This document shows, piece after piece, positions 46,028-55,151 of a stretch of DNA of 55,327 bases. The stretch spans positions 1 to 55,327 of the forward strand of contig NZ_AUAF01000021.1 in assembly GCF_000428585.1 (NCBI RefSeq), in the 5' to 3' direction. This stretch comes from Zooshikella ganghwensis DSM 15267. GTDB lineage: Bacteria > Pseudomonadota > Gammaproteobacteria > Pseudomonadales > Zooshikellaceae. The notes beneath the pieces were generated by a model. The model was not told the origin of the DNA. It was given only the letters and a program-made list of their open reading frames with translations, and made no database searches. Both the position numbers and the translations under genes were made by a program. Each line of letters starts with the position of its first letter. Positions within the stretch are counted from its first letter, which is position 1.

Positions 46028-46165
46028 ATAATAAACATATAAAATTAGCATTAGCCAATGTGTAGCGCCCATATACGCGGCATCAAGTGGTGAAGTGAAT
46101 GAGCTTATTAGGAAATAAGTGATTGAGCTGACAGTTAATTGCTCCTGCATTAACTGCATTTCCAG

Positions 46166-46197
46166 CATCCTTGGTGGTCAAGAGCGAAGATAACAAA
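46166..46197 (+). repeat. dispersed repeat, copy 3 (partial)
   Basis: CATCCTTGGTGGTCAAG followed by GCGAAGATAACAAA matches 229-260 at 28 of 32 bases. It lies just before the DUF1329 start, in the DUF1302-DUF1329 intergenic region, and is shorter than copy 1. Confidence 0.5.
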
Positions 46198-46236
46198 GTA
46201 GATGGGTGCTTTACGAAGACTAATAGAGAGCCTGCT

Positions 46237-47616
46237 ATGAAAAAGAACGTAATTTATATCGGTGCTGCTGTGGCAGCACTGACTTTAGCAATTCAAACGG
46301 CTACGGCTGCCATTAGCCCACAAGAAGCGAAAAAATTAGGCACAACCTTAACGCCTATTGGTGCTGAAAAAGCGGGAAATGCGGATGGCACGATTCCCGC
46401 TTGGACAGGGGGGATAACCAAAAAAGATATTCCCGCGTCATATAAACGTCGTGGACAGCATTATCCTAATCCTTGGACGGGAGATAAACCTCAGTTTTAT
46501 ATTACCGCTGAAAATCTAGCGAAATATAAAAGCAAGTTAACAGCCGGGCAGATTGCGTTATTTGAGGCTTATCCAAAAACGTTTAAAATGCCAGTTTACC
46601 AAACGCGACGCTCTGGTTCGTTACCACAGCATGTGTATGATAACACCCTTAAAAATGCAACAACTGCTACATTAGTCAATGGCGGGAATGGCTTTAAAGG
46701 TGCCTATGCCAGTGTGCCGTTTCCCATTCCTAAAACTGGTTTAGAAGCTTTATGGAACCATATTGTTCGTTACCGTGGTGAATACGTCGTTCGTCGTGCA
46801 TCTGAAGTTGCAGTACAGCGTAATGGTGACTATACATTAATCACTGCACAACAAGAGGCGGGTTTTAATTTTTACTACCCAAAAGGCAGTGAAAACACGT
46901 TAGATAATACCATTATTTATTATCTTTCATTCACCACAAGTCCTGCGCGCTTAGCCGGTGAAGCGGTGTTAGTACATGAAACATTAGACCAGGTTAAACA
47001 GCCACGCCAAGCATGGAAGTACAATGCTGGTCAGCGGCGAGTGCGTCGGGCACCTAACCTTGCGTATGATACGCCAATTTCAGGTGCAGATGGTTTACGT
47101 ACCGCTGATGATACAGACATGTTTAACGGTGCTCCAAATCGTTATGAATGGAAATTGCTAGGGAAAAAAGAAGTTTATATTCCTTACAACAACTATAATG
47201 TGATTAGCCCTGATCTTAAGTATGAAAATGTATTGGCAAAAGGGCATATCAATCCAGAACATACGCGCTATGAATTACACCGCGTTTGGGTTGTAGAAGG
47301 TACCTTGAAAAAAGGTGAGCGACATATTTACTCCAAGCGTACGCTTTACCTGGATGAAGACAGCTGGGGCGCAGCCGTGGTTGACCAATACGACGGACGC
47401 GGAGAATTATGGCGTGTTAGCATGGCGTACTTATTAAATAATTACGATCTGCCTACTACCTGGACTGGATTAGATGTATTCCATGATCTACAAGCCCGCC
47501 GTTACCATGTACAAGGTATGGCAAATGAAGAGCGTAATTATGTAGACTTCTCACGTCCAATTCCTGACGATAAATACTTTAAACCCAGTACCCTCCGTAG
47601 AAGAAGTTATCGTTAA
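46237..47616 (+). CDS. DUF1329-family periplasmic/envelope protein
   Basis: The protein has 459 residues from ATG 46237, chosen over a TTG at 46171 because GAGAG precedes it at 7 bases and a signal peptide (K-K-N-V-I-Y-I-G-A-A-V onward, ending A-T-A-A) then begins at the start. Characteristic DUF1329 features are G-A-E-K-A-G-N-A-D-G-T-I-P-A-W near the mature N terminus and Y-V-V-R-R-A-S-E-V in the middle. The gene ends with a strong terminator. It is a secreted beta-rich protein expected to work with the DUF1302 barrel in lipid transport; the role is inferred from family gene neighbourhoods. It lies downstream of the DUF1302 gene with a 209-bp gap that may hold its own promoter. Confidence 0.9.
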   Translation: MKKNVIYIGAAVAALTLAIQTATAAISPQEAKKLGTTLTPIGAEKAGNADGTIPAWTGGITKKDIPASYKRRGQHYPNPWTGDKPQFYITAENLAKYKSKLTAGQIALFEAYPKTFKMPVYQTRRSGSLPQHVYDNTLKNATTATLVNGGNGFKGAYASVPFPIPKTGLEALWNHIVRYRGEYVVRRASEVAVQRNGDYTLITAQQEAGFNFYYPKGSENTLDNTIIYYLSFTTSPARLAGEAVLVHETLDQVKQPRQAWKYNAGQRRVRRAPNLAYDTPISGADGLRTADDTDMFNGAPNRYEWKLLGKKEVYIPYNNYNVISPDLKYENVLAKGHINPEHTRYELHRVWVVEGTLKKGERHIYSKRTLYLDEDSWGAAVVDQYDGRGELWRVSMAYLLNNYDLPTTWTGLDVFHDLQARRYHVQGMANEERNYVDFSRPIPDDKYFKPSTLRRRSYR

Positions 47617-47637
47617 ACCCCATTTTAATCCCCCACC

Positions 47638-47671
47638 AACCTCCCCCTTAGCGTAAGGGGGAGGTTTTTTT
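47638..47671 (+). terminator. strong rho-independent terminator (bidirectional)
   Basis: A 13-bp stem with a GCG loop (AACCTCCCCCTTA against TAAGGGGGAGGTT) continues into TTTTTTT. It lies 22 bp after the DUF1329 stop and 25 bp from the convergent 644-residue protein gene, and can serve the plus-strand DUF1302-DUF1329 transcript. The stem resembles the C-rich hairpin after pepN. Confidence 0.85.
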
Positions 47672-47695
47672 ATTATTATAAGTTGAAGTATTATA

Positions 47696-49630
47696 TTATT
47701 TGGCTTTAGAGCGGAATGTAACCGTTGTTGTTTTGTCTACAAATGATACTTGATCTACTTTTTCCTCTGCGGTATGACTGTTGTTTTGGAAAAAGGAGAC
47801 TTTTGTTGAGGAAGAGCTAAAGCTTGATAAAATGCTGCCTGGAATAGCAAGGAAGTTTCCACTAGAGAAATTTGATGCAACAGAGGCTAATACGCTGTCT
47901 TTATCTTTAACAAGGGATCCAAGCAGGTTTTTATCAAAGGTAAATTTACATGCATCGTTAAATGCTTTTACTGTATCAGCCGGCTTATTGTTCTCTGGGG
48001 TTGAGTCATCATTATTGCTGACTGAAGATGGGTTGTTTTCGTTTGCAACCGCTTCCTCTGCTTTGGCTTTAACTTCTGGTTTCGCACAATCGCCATTGTT
48101 TAATAAGTCAGCTAATTTACCAACACCTGTTTCTGGGGCTGTAGGTAAGGTTAAATTGGTTCCAAGATTGTTAAAAAGGGATATCTGTTTAAGTACACGA
48201 TTTAGTAGTGTAGCCTTAATATCTTTAGTAAGTTTATCTTGTTCTTCTGGTGTCCAGCTGAAGTAACTGTCATCGGCATCAAATTTGATATCAAATATTT
48301 CTTTTGAATTTTTATCCTCTATTATCTCATGCTTTGCTTTTGAGCTAAAAAAACCGCCTTTACTTTTTAGTTTTTCTATGCGTTTATAAAGTGCTTCTAA
48401 GTTAAACTTGGCGGTATATTTTCTTCGTACCTTAGGATGATAGTTATAATCCACGCGGCTACTAAGATAGCTCATAATATTTTTAGATATATCATCAGGT
48501 GTGCTTAGGTCGTCATTTAGTATGTAACAAACAGCCGGTACACTAAGCGTCATAGATGCACTCATACTGTCGCTAAAACCAACGGATGCAGGATTTAAGC
48601 TGATAGGTTTATTTTTTAAAGGCTCAATTGTTTCACCTTCAGGTGGGTTAATCACTGAACCTTGGTTTAAGCTAACACCCGCTAATGAAGTAGCTAAAAC
48701 TAAAGGCGCTTTATTTATTGTTAAATCATCAGAGCGAAGGTTAATGCTGAATGTTGCTTTTGAAATGGGTATTGATTGCCAATTAATATTTAAGCCATTA
48801 TTTAAAAACTGATATTTGTTAATTAAATCGTGCCAATCTACATAGTATTCAACAGCGATATCTCCACCAGGCAAACTTCTTACCTCTTTGTAAATGTTAT
48901 CCATTTGTTCAACTAGTCTATTTATATCATTGCTAATACCTTCTATTGCTTCTAGATCTTTTTGGTATTGTAGTTCTTTGTCGGCTTCTGATTTAATATC
49001 AATTTCTAAGTATCCTATTTTTGCTTCAAGGTCAAAACGTTCATTAATGAGGGGGTCAAGCTTAGATTTCTGTATTTTTTCAACTTTTCTATATAACTCT
49101 TGGACGTTATCTTTGTGGGGCTTACAGTCTTCTTCAGTATTTAACGGGCTTTTCTTACATTTTTTGTAATCTTCAAGAAAAGGTTTTATTTCAAGCTCTA
49201 TTGAGTATGTTTCCTTTTCAAGGATTGCCTCTTTTGATTTTATTGCTTCCACTTTTTTTTCTAGGAAATCTATTTCTGACTCTAGATTTTTCAGGTTGCT
49301 TTCTTTTAAATTAAGTTTGTATTCATTTACTCTTTCTTGTTGTAGTGAAATTATGCTAGAGCGAGTCTCATTCAGCTTTGCGCTCTCTTTTAATATGGAA
49401 CAGTTTCTATAACTTTCTGCTCCAACAGTTAAATTGATTACTCTAAATTCTCCAAAAATAGGTGGTGTAACATATGCTGTCTTACATAACTCATCAAAGT
49501 AAACTCCGGTACCCAGTAAAGGATGATTTATTGTTTGAGGACAGTTATTTTTATAAAGAGGCCCGTTTGTCGCAAATGTTGAGCTTGATATTGCTATTAA
49601 AATACTCGATGCAAGAATATTATTTTTCAC
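47696..49630 (-). CDS. unrecognised secreted coiled-coil protein (644 residues)
   Basis: The protein has an N-terminal signal peptide (M-K-N-N-I-L-A-S-S onward, ending about A-T). A small N-terminal domain with several Cys (Y-K-N-N-C-P, E-L-C-K, R-N-C-S) follows. A coiled-coil region rich in K, E and L spans about 85-260. A mixed beta domain (about 270-430; N-L-R-S-D-D-L-T-I, then S-A-S-M-T-L-S-V-P) precedes a low-complexity D/N/S/E-rich linker near 505-545 and a short C-terminal domain. No known family or catalytic motif was recognised. It is probably exported to the periplasm or surface. It has a good open frame and a minus-strand start at an ATG about 120 bp from the leader ORF region. Confidence 0.7.
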   Translation of the reverse strand: MKNNILASSILIAISSSTFATNGPLYKNNCPQTINHPLLGTGVYFDELCKTAYVTPPIFGEFRVINLTVGAESYRNCSILKESAKLNETRSSIISLQQERVNEYKLNLKESNLKNLESEIDFLEKKVEAIKSKEAILEKETYSIELEIKPFLEDYKKCKKSPLNTEEDCKPHKDNVQELYRKVEKIQKSKLDPLINERFDLEAKIGYLEIDIKSEADKELQYQKDLEAIEGISNDINRLVEQMDNIYKEVRSLPGGDIAVEYYVDWHDLINKYQFLNNGLNINWQSIPISKATFSINLRSDDLTINKAPLVLATSLAGVSLNQGSVINPPEGETIEPLKNKPISLNPASVGFSDSMSASMTLSVPAVCYILNDDLSTPDDISKNIMSYLSSRVDYNYHPKVRRKYTAKFNLEALYKRIEKLKSKGGFFSSKAKHEIIEDKNSKEIFDIKFDADDSYFSWTPEEQDKLTKDIKATLLNRVLKQISLFNNLGTNLTLPTAPETGVGKLADLLNNGDCAKPEVKAKAEEAVANENNPSSVSNNDDSTPENNKPADTVKAFNDACKFTFDKNLLGSLVKDKDSVLASVASNFSSGNFLAIPGSILSSFSSSSTKVSFFQNNSHTAEEKVDQVSFVDKTTTVTFRSKAK

Positions 49631-49843
49631 TATAGTTCATCCCAGAAATAGCTATCTTTTGTCTATTTATTAAACGTTTTAACTGATCTATACTGTTTAC
49701 AAAGTAGTATTTGCTATTTGTGCAATAAGTGGCGTATTATAAAAGTTATTCTATATTTAATACAGCGTAGATTGTTTTATCTTTTTTGTTGCTGTTAAAG
49801 AAATGCATAGTTAAGCTAATCACTGCTAGAAGGAGTGATTACA

Positions 49844-49882
49844 ATGTTTAAAAATAAAATAATTGAAACTATATATGAATAA
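49844..49882 (+). CDS. 12-residue leader ORF overlapping the next gene start
   Basis: AGAAGGAG lies 8 bases before an ATG at 49844 that opens M-F-K-N-K-I-I-E-T-I-Y-E followed by TAA. The next gene's ATG (49875) is inside the last codons of this ORF (ATGAATAA), so ribosomes finishing the leader could restart on the downstream gene. The downstream ATG has no ribosome binding site of its own. This supports translational coupling. Confidence 0.5.
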   Translation: MFKNKIIETIYE

Positions 49883-50441
49883 AAAAGTCTCCATTATTGT
49901 TGCTTTTGTGGTACTCTTGTTGGCTGTTGGTATATACCTGAATAGTACGTCGAGTGCAGTAAATAATAACCAAAAAAGGGTTGTTGTTACTGATGCTGAG
50001 AAGATGAAAAGTGATGATGCAGGAAAGCCTCGTGATGAAGTATCAGTGACTGAGAAGATCATAGATTCTGACCAACAGGGGGCCAGTGTTTCATCTTTAA
50101 TCATTTATGGTTATGACATTAATCAGCCAATCGGTGAGCTTGATCGTAAGCAAATAAAGACACAAATTGAAGATTTAGAACATGCTGTTGAATATAACGA
50201 TCTGATAGGGCGTATTAATAATGGTATGGCTTCTCCTGAAGAAGCTGAGCAGTCTGCTAAAGTATTTGCGCGTCTTTCTAAGCTGAGAATGGCAGAAGTA
50301 CAATATATGATTGAAGACTTGGGTCAGGATTTTGCAGCTTATGAGGAAGAACATAAAGAGCGTCTGGAGGCTTACCGTGCTAAGAAAAAAGCTGAGCAAA
50401 CTGAGTCTGATGAAATAACAGCGCTTGATATTTTGGAGTAG
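49875..50441 (+). CDS. small membrane-anchored coiled-coil protein, unknown function
   Basis: The protein has 188 residues from ATG 49875 (a TTG at 49863 is less likely). It starts with a basic M-N-K-K, then one hydrophobic helix (about 5-23) that is an anchor or signal, then a hydrophilic domain rich in E, K, D and A. Helical segments include R-K-Q-I-K-T-Q-I-E-D-L-E-H-A and a C-terminal E-E-E-H-K-E-R-L-E-A. No family is recognised. It probably faces the periplasm. It begins with the 12-codon leader ORF and is followed by a strong hairpin (50458-50481) between it and the methyltransferase. Confidence 0.65.
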   Translation: MNKKVSIIVAFVVLLLAVGIYLNSTSSAVNNNQKRVVVTDAEKMKSDDAGKPRDEVSVTEKIIDSDQQGASVSSLIIYGYDINQPIGELDRKQIKTQIEDLEHAVEYNDLIGRINNGMASPEEAEQSAKVFARLSKLRMAEVQYMIEDLGQDFAAYEEEHKERLEAYRAKKKAEQTESDEITALDILE

Positions 50442-50457
50442 TAGTATTTTTATGGGG

Positions 50458-50481
50458 AGTAGCGAAGAAGGCTTCGCTACT
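50458..50481. terminator. perfect 10-bp hairpin between convergent genes
   Basis: AGTAGCGAAG and CTTCGCTACT pair perfectly around AAGG. It lies 16 bp after the small membrane protein gene and 62 bp after the methyltransferase stop on the other strand. There is no long T-tract, but the stem strength and the convergent position favour a bidirectional terminator. Confidence 0.6.
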
Positions 50482-50543
50482 TAAATGATAAAGTAATATC
50501 AGTACTAAAAATGAATAGGTTAATACTATCAGAGTTAAAAGCG

Positions 50544-51203
50544 CTAACGTTTAAGCGCAAGTGTTAACCCATCAGCAAATGGCAGTAAGCTTAAGTCTAT
50601 CCTTTCATCAGTTGATATTTTTTTATTAAGTGCCCGTAAGGATTTAGTTTCTGTGTCCGTTATTGATGAATTTACCACTGCTCCAGACCACAGCATATTA
50701 TCGAGTAAAATTAGGCCACCTTTTCTCACGAGTTTAAGGGCAAACTCATAGTAAGTGTCGTAGTTTTCTTTATCAGCATCAATAAATGCAATATCAAATG
50801 AGCCTTCAAGCTTCTCATCAATGAGTTGTTGCAGGCTGTCTTTGGCACTGCCAATCATGGTTGATATTTTGTGTTCTACACCTGCTTGTTGCCAATACTT
50901 TCGGCCAATATTCACCCAGTCAGCATTGTTATCACAGGCGATAAGCTCTCCATTATCAGGTAGTGCCTGTGCCACACATAAGGAGCTATAACCTGTAAAT
51001 ACGCCAATTTCTAGGGCTTTTTTAGCTTGCATTAAGCGTACAAGTAATGCCATGAATTGGCCTTGTTCAGGCAGGATTTGCATATTGCACTCAGGCATTT
51101 TTAGTGTTTCATTTCTGAGGGCTTTGAGCGTATTGGTTTCACGAAGGGATATGTCTCTGACATAGGTTAAAATATCTTGAGTGATTTTGAGGTGATGAAT
51201 CAT
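50544..51203 (-). CDS. SAM-dependent O-methyltransferase (caffeoyl-CoA OMT-like)
   Basis: The 219-residue class I methyltransferase has the motifs of the catechol/caffeoyl-CoA O-methyltransferase family. The SAM-binding motif reads A-L-E-I-G-V-F-T-G-Y-S-S (about 66-77). Acidic motif II is followed by F-I-D-A-D-K-E-N-Y, and L-L-D-N-M-L-W-S-G-A-V is the metal-binding region. It methylates a hydroxyl on an unidentified small molecule, probably with a divalent metal. It is a single cytoplasmic gene that lies divergent from the YCF48-like gene, 358 bp away. Confidence 0.88.
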   Translation of the reverse strand: MIHHLKITQDILTYVRDISLRETNTLKALRNETLKMPECNMQILPEQGQFMALLVRLMQAKKALEIGVFTGYSSLCVAQALPDNGELIACDNNADWVNIGRKYWQQAGVEHKISTMIGSAKDSLQQLIDEKLEGSFDIAFIDADKENYDTYYEFALKLVRKGGLILLDNMLWSGAVVNSSITDTETKSLRALNKKISTDERIDLSLLPFADGLTLALKR

Positions 51204-51561
51204 TGACTTCGTCCTTGTATGAAGTTCCTTAAGGGTAAGCCCTTCGCTGCGGGTTTATTTTGTTAATATATACAATAAAAAATTTATTTCACTCATATTA
51301 AAGCGCTTATATTGGTAATATTACTTTACTGTTAGACAGCTTTGCTGTAAAGAAATCATTACTATTGGCCAATTTTTTTCATTGTCGTTAAATTACTTCC
51401 CTTTATTCAGTAGCCATATAGGATTAACAGCGATATTATAACGGACGTTTAAATTTAGATTCGCCAAATTATTCGTGGAACGATGTACCAATATACTGTG
51501 GTGTAACCACATAGATACAGCCAAGACAATTATAAAAAAGACTGAGAGAAGGGGTTGGCAT
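51204..51561. other. divergent interval between the methyltransferase and YCF48-like genes
   Basis: A 358-bp AT-rich region with no ORF worth calling. Because the two genes diverge, it must contain both promoters. A good AGAAGGGG ribosome binding site lies at its right end, in front of ATG 51562. Confidence 0.4.
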
Positions 51562-52620
51562 ATGCGAGTAGCCGATCGGGTAGGCTCTGCTTTGAGTGCG
51601 CTCAAACATAGCTTGTCTAAAGTGCCTTGTGTAGGGCTAACGGTGTGTTTACTGTTTGCGTTGATGATAACTGCCCTACGAGCAGAAGAAAACAGTACGA
51701 GTACACCTGTTGAGTTTGCAGAGTCATCAGTATTAGCCCAGCAAAAACTATTAATTGATGTGACAACCGCTGGACCCAGTGGTCGATTGGTTGCTGTAGG
51801 TGACCGAGGGCATATTCTTTATTCGGACGATGATGGTGATACTTGGGTACAGGCTAAAGTACCTACCCGACAGTTGTTGACAGCGGTTCATTTTGTATCA
51901 GCTAAACAAGGTTGGGCAGTAGGGCATGATGCATTGATTTTAGCAACGACAGATGGAGGTCAAACTTGGCAGGAACAATATAAAAATCCTGCTGCTGAGG
52001 CGCCTTTGCTTGATGTATGGTTTAGTAGTGAATTTGAAGGTTTTGCAGTCGGTGCTTATGGACAAATAGTGCGCACCAGTAATGGTGGAAAGAGTTGGGA
52101 AGACTGGTCTGATCATATCGAAAATGAAGAAGAATTTCATTTTAATAGTATTACAGGGTTGAAGAATAAGCGGGAGATGGTCATCGTTGGTGAGGCTGGA
52201 ATCGTTTATTTTTCAGTTAATCAGGGTATGACATGGCAGCGCCTGGATAGTCCATATGAAGGGTCATTATTCGGTGTTATTGCTAATGGTGAGCCACTGA
52301 GCTTTGTTGCATTTGGCCTGCGTGGACATGTATTTCGCTATGATGGTTCTCTAAAGCAGTGGTCAACGGTAAAAACTCATACTGAACAAAGCTTATTTGG
52401 CGGTCAATATATTGCCGATGGCCGGCTGGCACTGGCTGGGAATGGTGGTGTTTGGTTAGTTAGTAATGATTATGGTAAGCGGTTTAGTTTACATAAGCAG
52501 TCTGATAGAAAGCTTGTGTCGGGTATTACAGAAACGGCTGATGGTCAATATATTTTGGTGGGGCAGGGGGGCATTGTAAAAACCATTCCCCAGGGAAATG
52601 ATCTCGCAATACGCCCATAA
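51562..52620 (+). CDS. YCF48-like secreted beta-propeller protein
   Basis: The protein has 352 residues from ATG 51562 (the TTG at 51475 would add 29 residues and lacks a ribosome binding site). It has a signal peptide (C-V-G-L-T-V-C-L-L-F-A-L-M-I-T-A-L-R-A). Several BNR/YCF48 repeats follow, each of the form G-W-A-V-G, then T-T-D-G-G-Q-T-W, for example T-S-N-G-G-K-S-W and S-V-N-Q-G-M-T-W. The repeats build a beta-propeller. Proteins of this type accompany DUF1302, DUF1329 and MMPL genes, here separated by an insertion, and the MMPL gene follows 27 bp later. It is probably a periplasmic partner of the exporter. Confidence 0.85.
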   Translation: MRVADRVGSALSALKHSLSKVPCVGLTVCLLFALMITALRAEENSTSTPVEFAESSVLAQQKLLIDVTTAGPSGRLVAVGDRGHILYSDDDGDTWVQAKVPTRQLLTAVHFVSAKQGWAVGHDALILATTDGGQTWQEQYKNPAAEAPLLDVWFSSEFEGFAVGAYGQIVRTSNGGKSWEDWSDHIENEEEFHFNSITGLKNKREMVIVGEAGIVYFSVNQGMTWQRLDSPYEGSLFGVIANGEPLSFVAFGLRGHVFRYDGSLKQWSTVKTHTEQSLFGGQYIADGRLALAGNGGVWLVSNDYGKRFSLHKQSDRKLVSGITETADGQYILVGQGGIVKTIPQGNDLAIRP

Positions 52621-52647
52621 TTCTGGCTGACATTGGAGGACCCTGCT

Positions 52648-55029
52648 ATGTCTCCTGTACATCATAAAGATTCTGAAGTTGTGTTAGAGCGCTTATTTTT
52701 TAATAACCGGCTCTTTGTTTTAATTGTGTTTGCTTTGGTGACGGTTTTTTTGGGTTACAAAATGACTCAGGTAAAGCCAGAAACCAGCTTTATGAAAATG
52801 ATTCCTACTGAACATCCTTTTATTCAAAATATGTTGAATAATAAGGATGATCTTGAAAATTTAGGAAATTCAATTCGTATTTCTGTAGAAGCCAAACAAG
52901 GTGATATTTTTTCAGCTGATTATATGGCTGTATTACAAAAAATTACGGATGATGTATTTTATTTGCCTGGTGTCAGTCGGGCAGGACTAAAATCGTTATG
53001 GACGCCAAATGTACGTTGGATAGAGGTTACAGAAGACGGGTTTGAAGGGGGACCTGTTATTCCCCAAAGTTACGATGGCACTGAAGACAGCTTAAACCTT
53101 TTGAGGGAAAATATATTAAAGTCAGGTCAAATTGGCCGGTTAGTGGCCAATGATTTTAAGTCCTCAATTATTGAGGTTCCACTATTTGATAAAAATCCAG
53201 AGACAGGTGCTGCGCTTGATTATGAAGAACTTTCTAAAGCCTTAGAACAGCAAATTCGCCAACGTTATAACTCAGATTTTGTTGATATAAAGATTATTGG
53301 TTTCGCTAAAAAAGTAGGTGATTTAATAGAAGGTATTGGTTCTATAGCCTACTTTTTTGCAATTGCTATTGGCATAACATTAATACTGTTATTGATTTAT
53401 TCTGGGTGTTTGAAAAGTGCTATTATTCCTTTAATTTGTTCTGTGATTGCGGTTGTTTGGCAACTAGGTTTACTGTCTTGCTTTGGTTATGGGCTTGATC
53501 CTTACTCAGTATTAGTCCCTTTTTTAGTTTTTGCTATTGGTATCAGTCATGGTGTACAGATGGTCAATAGTATGGGTATTGAGTCATCATTAGGTGCTGA
53601 TCGCTTGACCGCGGCCAGGCGGACGTTCCGAGGACTTTATATACCTGGTATGCTTGCTCTGGTTTCTGATGCTATTGGTTTTTTAACGCTTTGGGTTATA
53701 GAAATTGATGTCATTCGCGATCTGGCGGTTGCTGCAGGAATTGGGGTCGCAGTCATTATTTTTACGAATTTATTTTTATTGCCAATACTGTTGTCTTATG
53801 TGGGGGTCAGTCAGCGAGCGATTCGTAAAGTACAGAAAAATAGAGAGCGAAAAACACGCAGCTGGGAGTTATTATCTTATTTTTCACACCCTGTTGTTGC
53901 ACCTATTTCAATCGTTTTAGCTATTGTGGGATTTAGTTTAGGGCTTTATTGGAGCAAAGACCTAAAAATTGGTGATTTAGACCCTGGCGCACCAGAGTTG
54001 CACCCTGACTCTCGTTATAATCTGGATAATGCGTTCATCACGCGTAATTATTCTACGAGTGCTGATGTGCTTGTGACAATGGTTGAAACGCCAAAAGAAC
54101 AGTGTTCGTCTTATGCAACCATGTCTGCTATTGATCAGTATATGTGGCGTATGGAAAATGTGCCTGGCGTCCAGTCTGCTGTTTCTTTAGTGACAGTTTC
54201 TAAGCTGTATATTAAGGGTACAAATGAAGGTAATCCCAAATGGCAGACTTTGGCGAGAAATCCTTATGTACTAAATGCTTCGATTGCTCAGGCCAGTCAG
54301 TTGTTTAATACGGATTGTAGCTTGGCTCCCGTACTGGTGTTTTTAGATGACCATAAAGCTGAGACATTAGATCGGGTTGTAAAGGCGACCGAAGCATTTG
54401 CAACAGAATATAATTCACCTGAATTACAGTTTAAACTAGCGGCGGGTAATGGCGGAATTGAGGCAGCAACCAATCAGGTTATTGAGTCTGCACAAGATAA
54501 AATGCTGCTTTGGGTATATGGTGTTGTGAGTATTTTATGCTTGCTTACCTTTCGTTCTTTGCGTGCAGTTGTTTGTATTATTATCCCTTTGGCACTTACC
54601 TCTGTATTATGCCAAGCTTTAATGGCCTGGTTAGGGATAGGTGTTAAGGTTGCCACATTACCTGTCATTGCATTAGGTGTTGGCATTGGTGTTGACTATG
54701 GTATCTACATTTATAGCCGTTTAGAAAGCTTTTTAAGGCAGGGCAAAAACTTACAAGAAGCTTACTATGCAACGCTTCGTACGACAGGTAAGGCGGTAAG
54801 CTTTACTGGTGTAACATTAGCGATTGGGGTGGGAACCTGGATTTGGTCGCCTATTAAGTTTCAAGCTGATATGGGTATTTTGCTTACATTTATGTTCTTA
54901 TGGAATATGTTTGGTGCGCTCTGGTTATTGCCAGCCCTAGCACGCTTTTTTGTGCGGCCTGAACGTCTTAGTACTGTTATTACAGTAAATACCCAGCAGA
55001 CGACTGACTCAAAAAAAGCGGTAGCTTAA
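52648..55029 (+). CDS. MMPL/RND-family exporter
   Basis: The protein has 793 residues from ATG 52648 (TTG 52633 is five codons earlier but GGAGG lies just before the ATG). It has one N-terminal helix, a large periplasmic domain, a cluster of about five helices, a second periplasmic domain (about 440-600) and a second cluster. Conserved segments include F-A-I-G-I-S-H-G-V-Q and G-V-G-I-G-V-D-Y-G-I-Y, the SSD/MMPL patterns. Such exporters use the proton gradient to move hydrophobic molecules or lipids. It lies 27 bp after the YCF48-like gene in one operon. The DUF1302/DUF1329 genes are the likely outer-membrane partners. Confidence 0.9.
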   Translation: MSPVHHKDSEVVLERLFFNNRLFVLIVFALVTVFLGYKMTQVKPETSFMKMIPTEHPFIQNMLNNKDDLENLGNSIRISVEAKQGDIFSADYMAVLQKITDDVFYLPGVSRAGLKSLWTPNVRWIEVTEDGFEGGPVIPQSYDGTEDSLNLLRENILKSGQIGRLVANDFKSSIIEVPLFDKNPETGAALDYEELSKALEQQIRQRYNSDFVDIKIIGFAKKVGDLIEGIGSIAYFFAIAIGITLILLLIYSGCLKSAIIPLICSVIAVVWQLGLLSCFGYGLDPYSVLVPFLVFAIGISHGVQMVNSMGIESSLGADRLTAARRTFRGLYIPGMLALVSDAIGFLTLWVIEIDVIRDLAVAAGIGVAVIIFTNLFLLPILLSYVGVSQRAIRKVQKNRERKTRSWELLSYFSHPVVAPISIVLAIVGFSLGLYWSKDLKIGDLDPGAPELHPDSRYNLDNAFITRNYSTSADVLVTMVETPKEQCSSYATMSAIDQYMWRMENVPGVQSAVSLVTVSKLYIKGTNEGNPKWQTLARNPYVLNASIAQASQLFNTDCSLAPVLVFLDDHKAETLDRVVKATEAFATEYNSPELQFKLAAGNGGIEAATNQVIESAQDKMLLWVYGVVSILCLLTFRSLRAVVCIIIPLALTSVLCQALMAWLGIGVKVATLPVIALGVGIGVDYGIYIYSRLESFLRQGKNLQEAYYATLRTTGKAVSFTGVTLAIGVGTWIWSPIKFQADMGILLTFMFLWNMFGALWLLPALARFFVRPERLSTVITVNTQQTTDSKKAVA

Positions 55030-55099
55030 CGTATTAATATGTTGAAAAAATAGGAAATAAAAAAACCGCAGTTTCGGATAATAAGTGCAATTGGCATTA

Positions 55100-55130
55100 G
55101 AGAAGCCAGCTGATAGAGTTTGCGCTTCTC
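55100..55130. repeat. inverted repeat at the left end of the IS30-family element
   Basis: GAGAAGC and GCTTCTC are exact reverse complements separated by 17 bases, just ahead of the transposase start. TGCAATTGGCATT near 55086-55098 resembles the AATTGG-containing terminal repeats of IS30. The exact element end cannot be fixed without the right end. Confidence 0.35.
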
Positions 55131-55151
55131 CCGACCAAGAGATGAAGCATT

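Noticed and set aside
47781-48266. 161-residue plus-strand ORF inside the 644-residue protein gene
   Set aside because: Serine- and leucine-rich translation of the antisense strand; the minus-strand frame has a signal peptide and a coherent domain layout.
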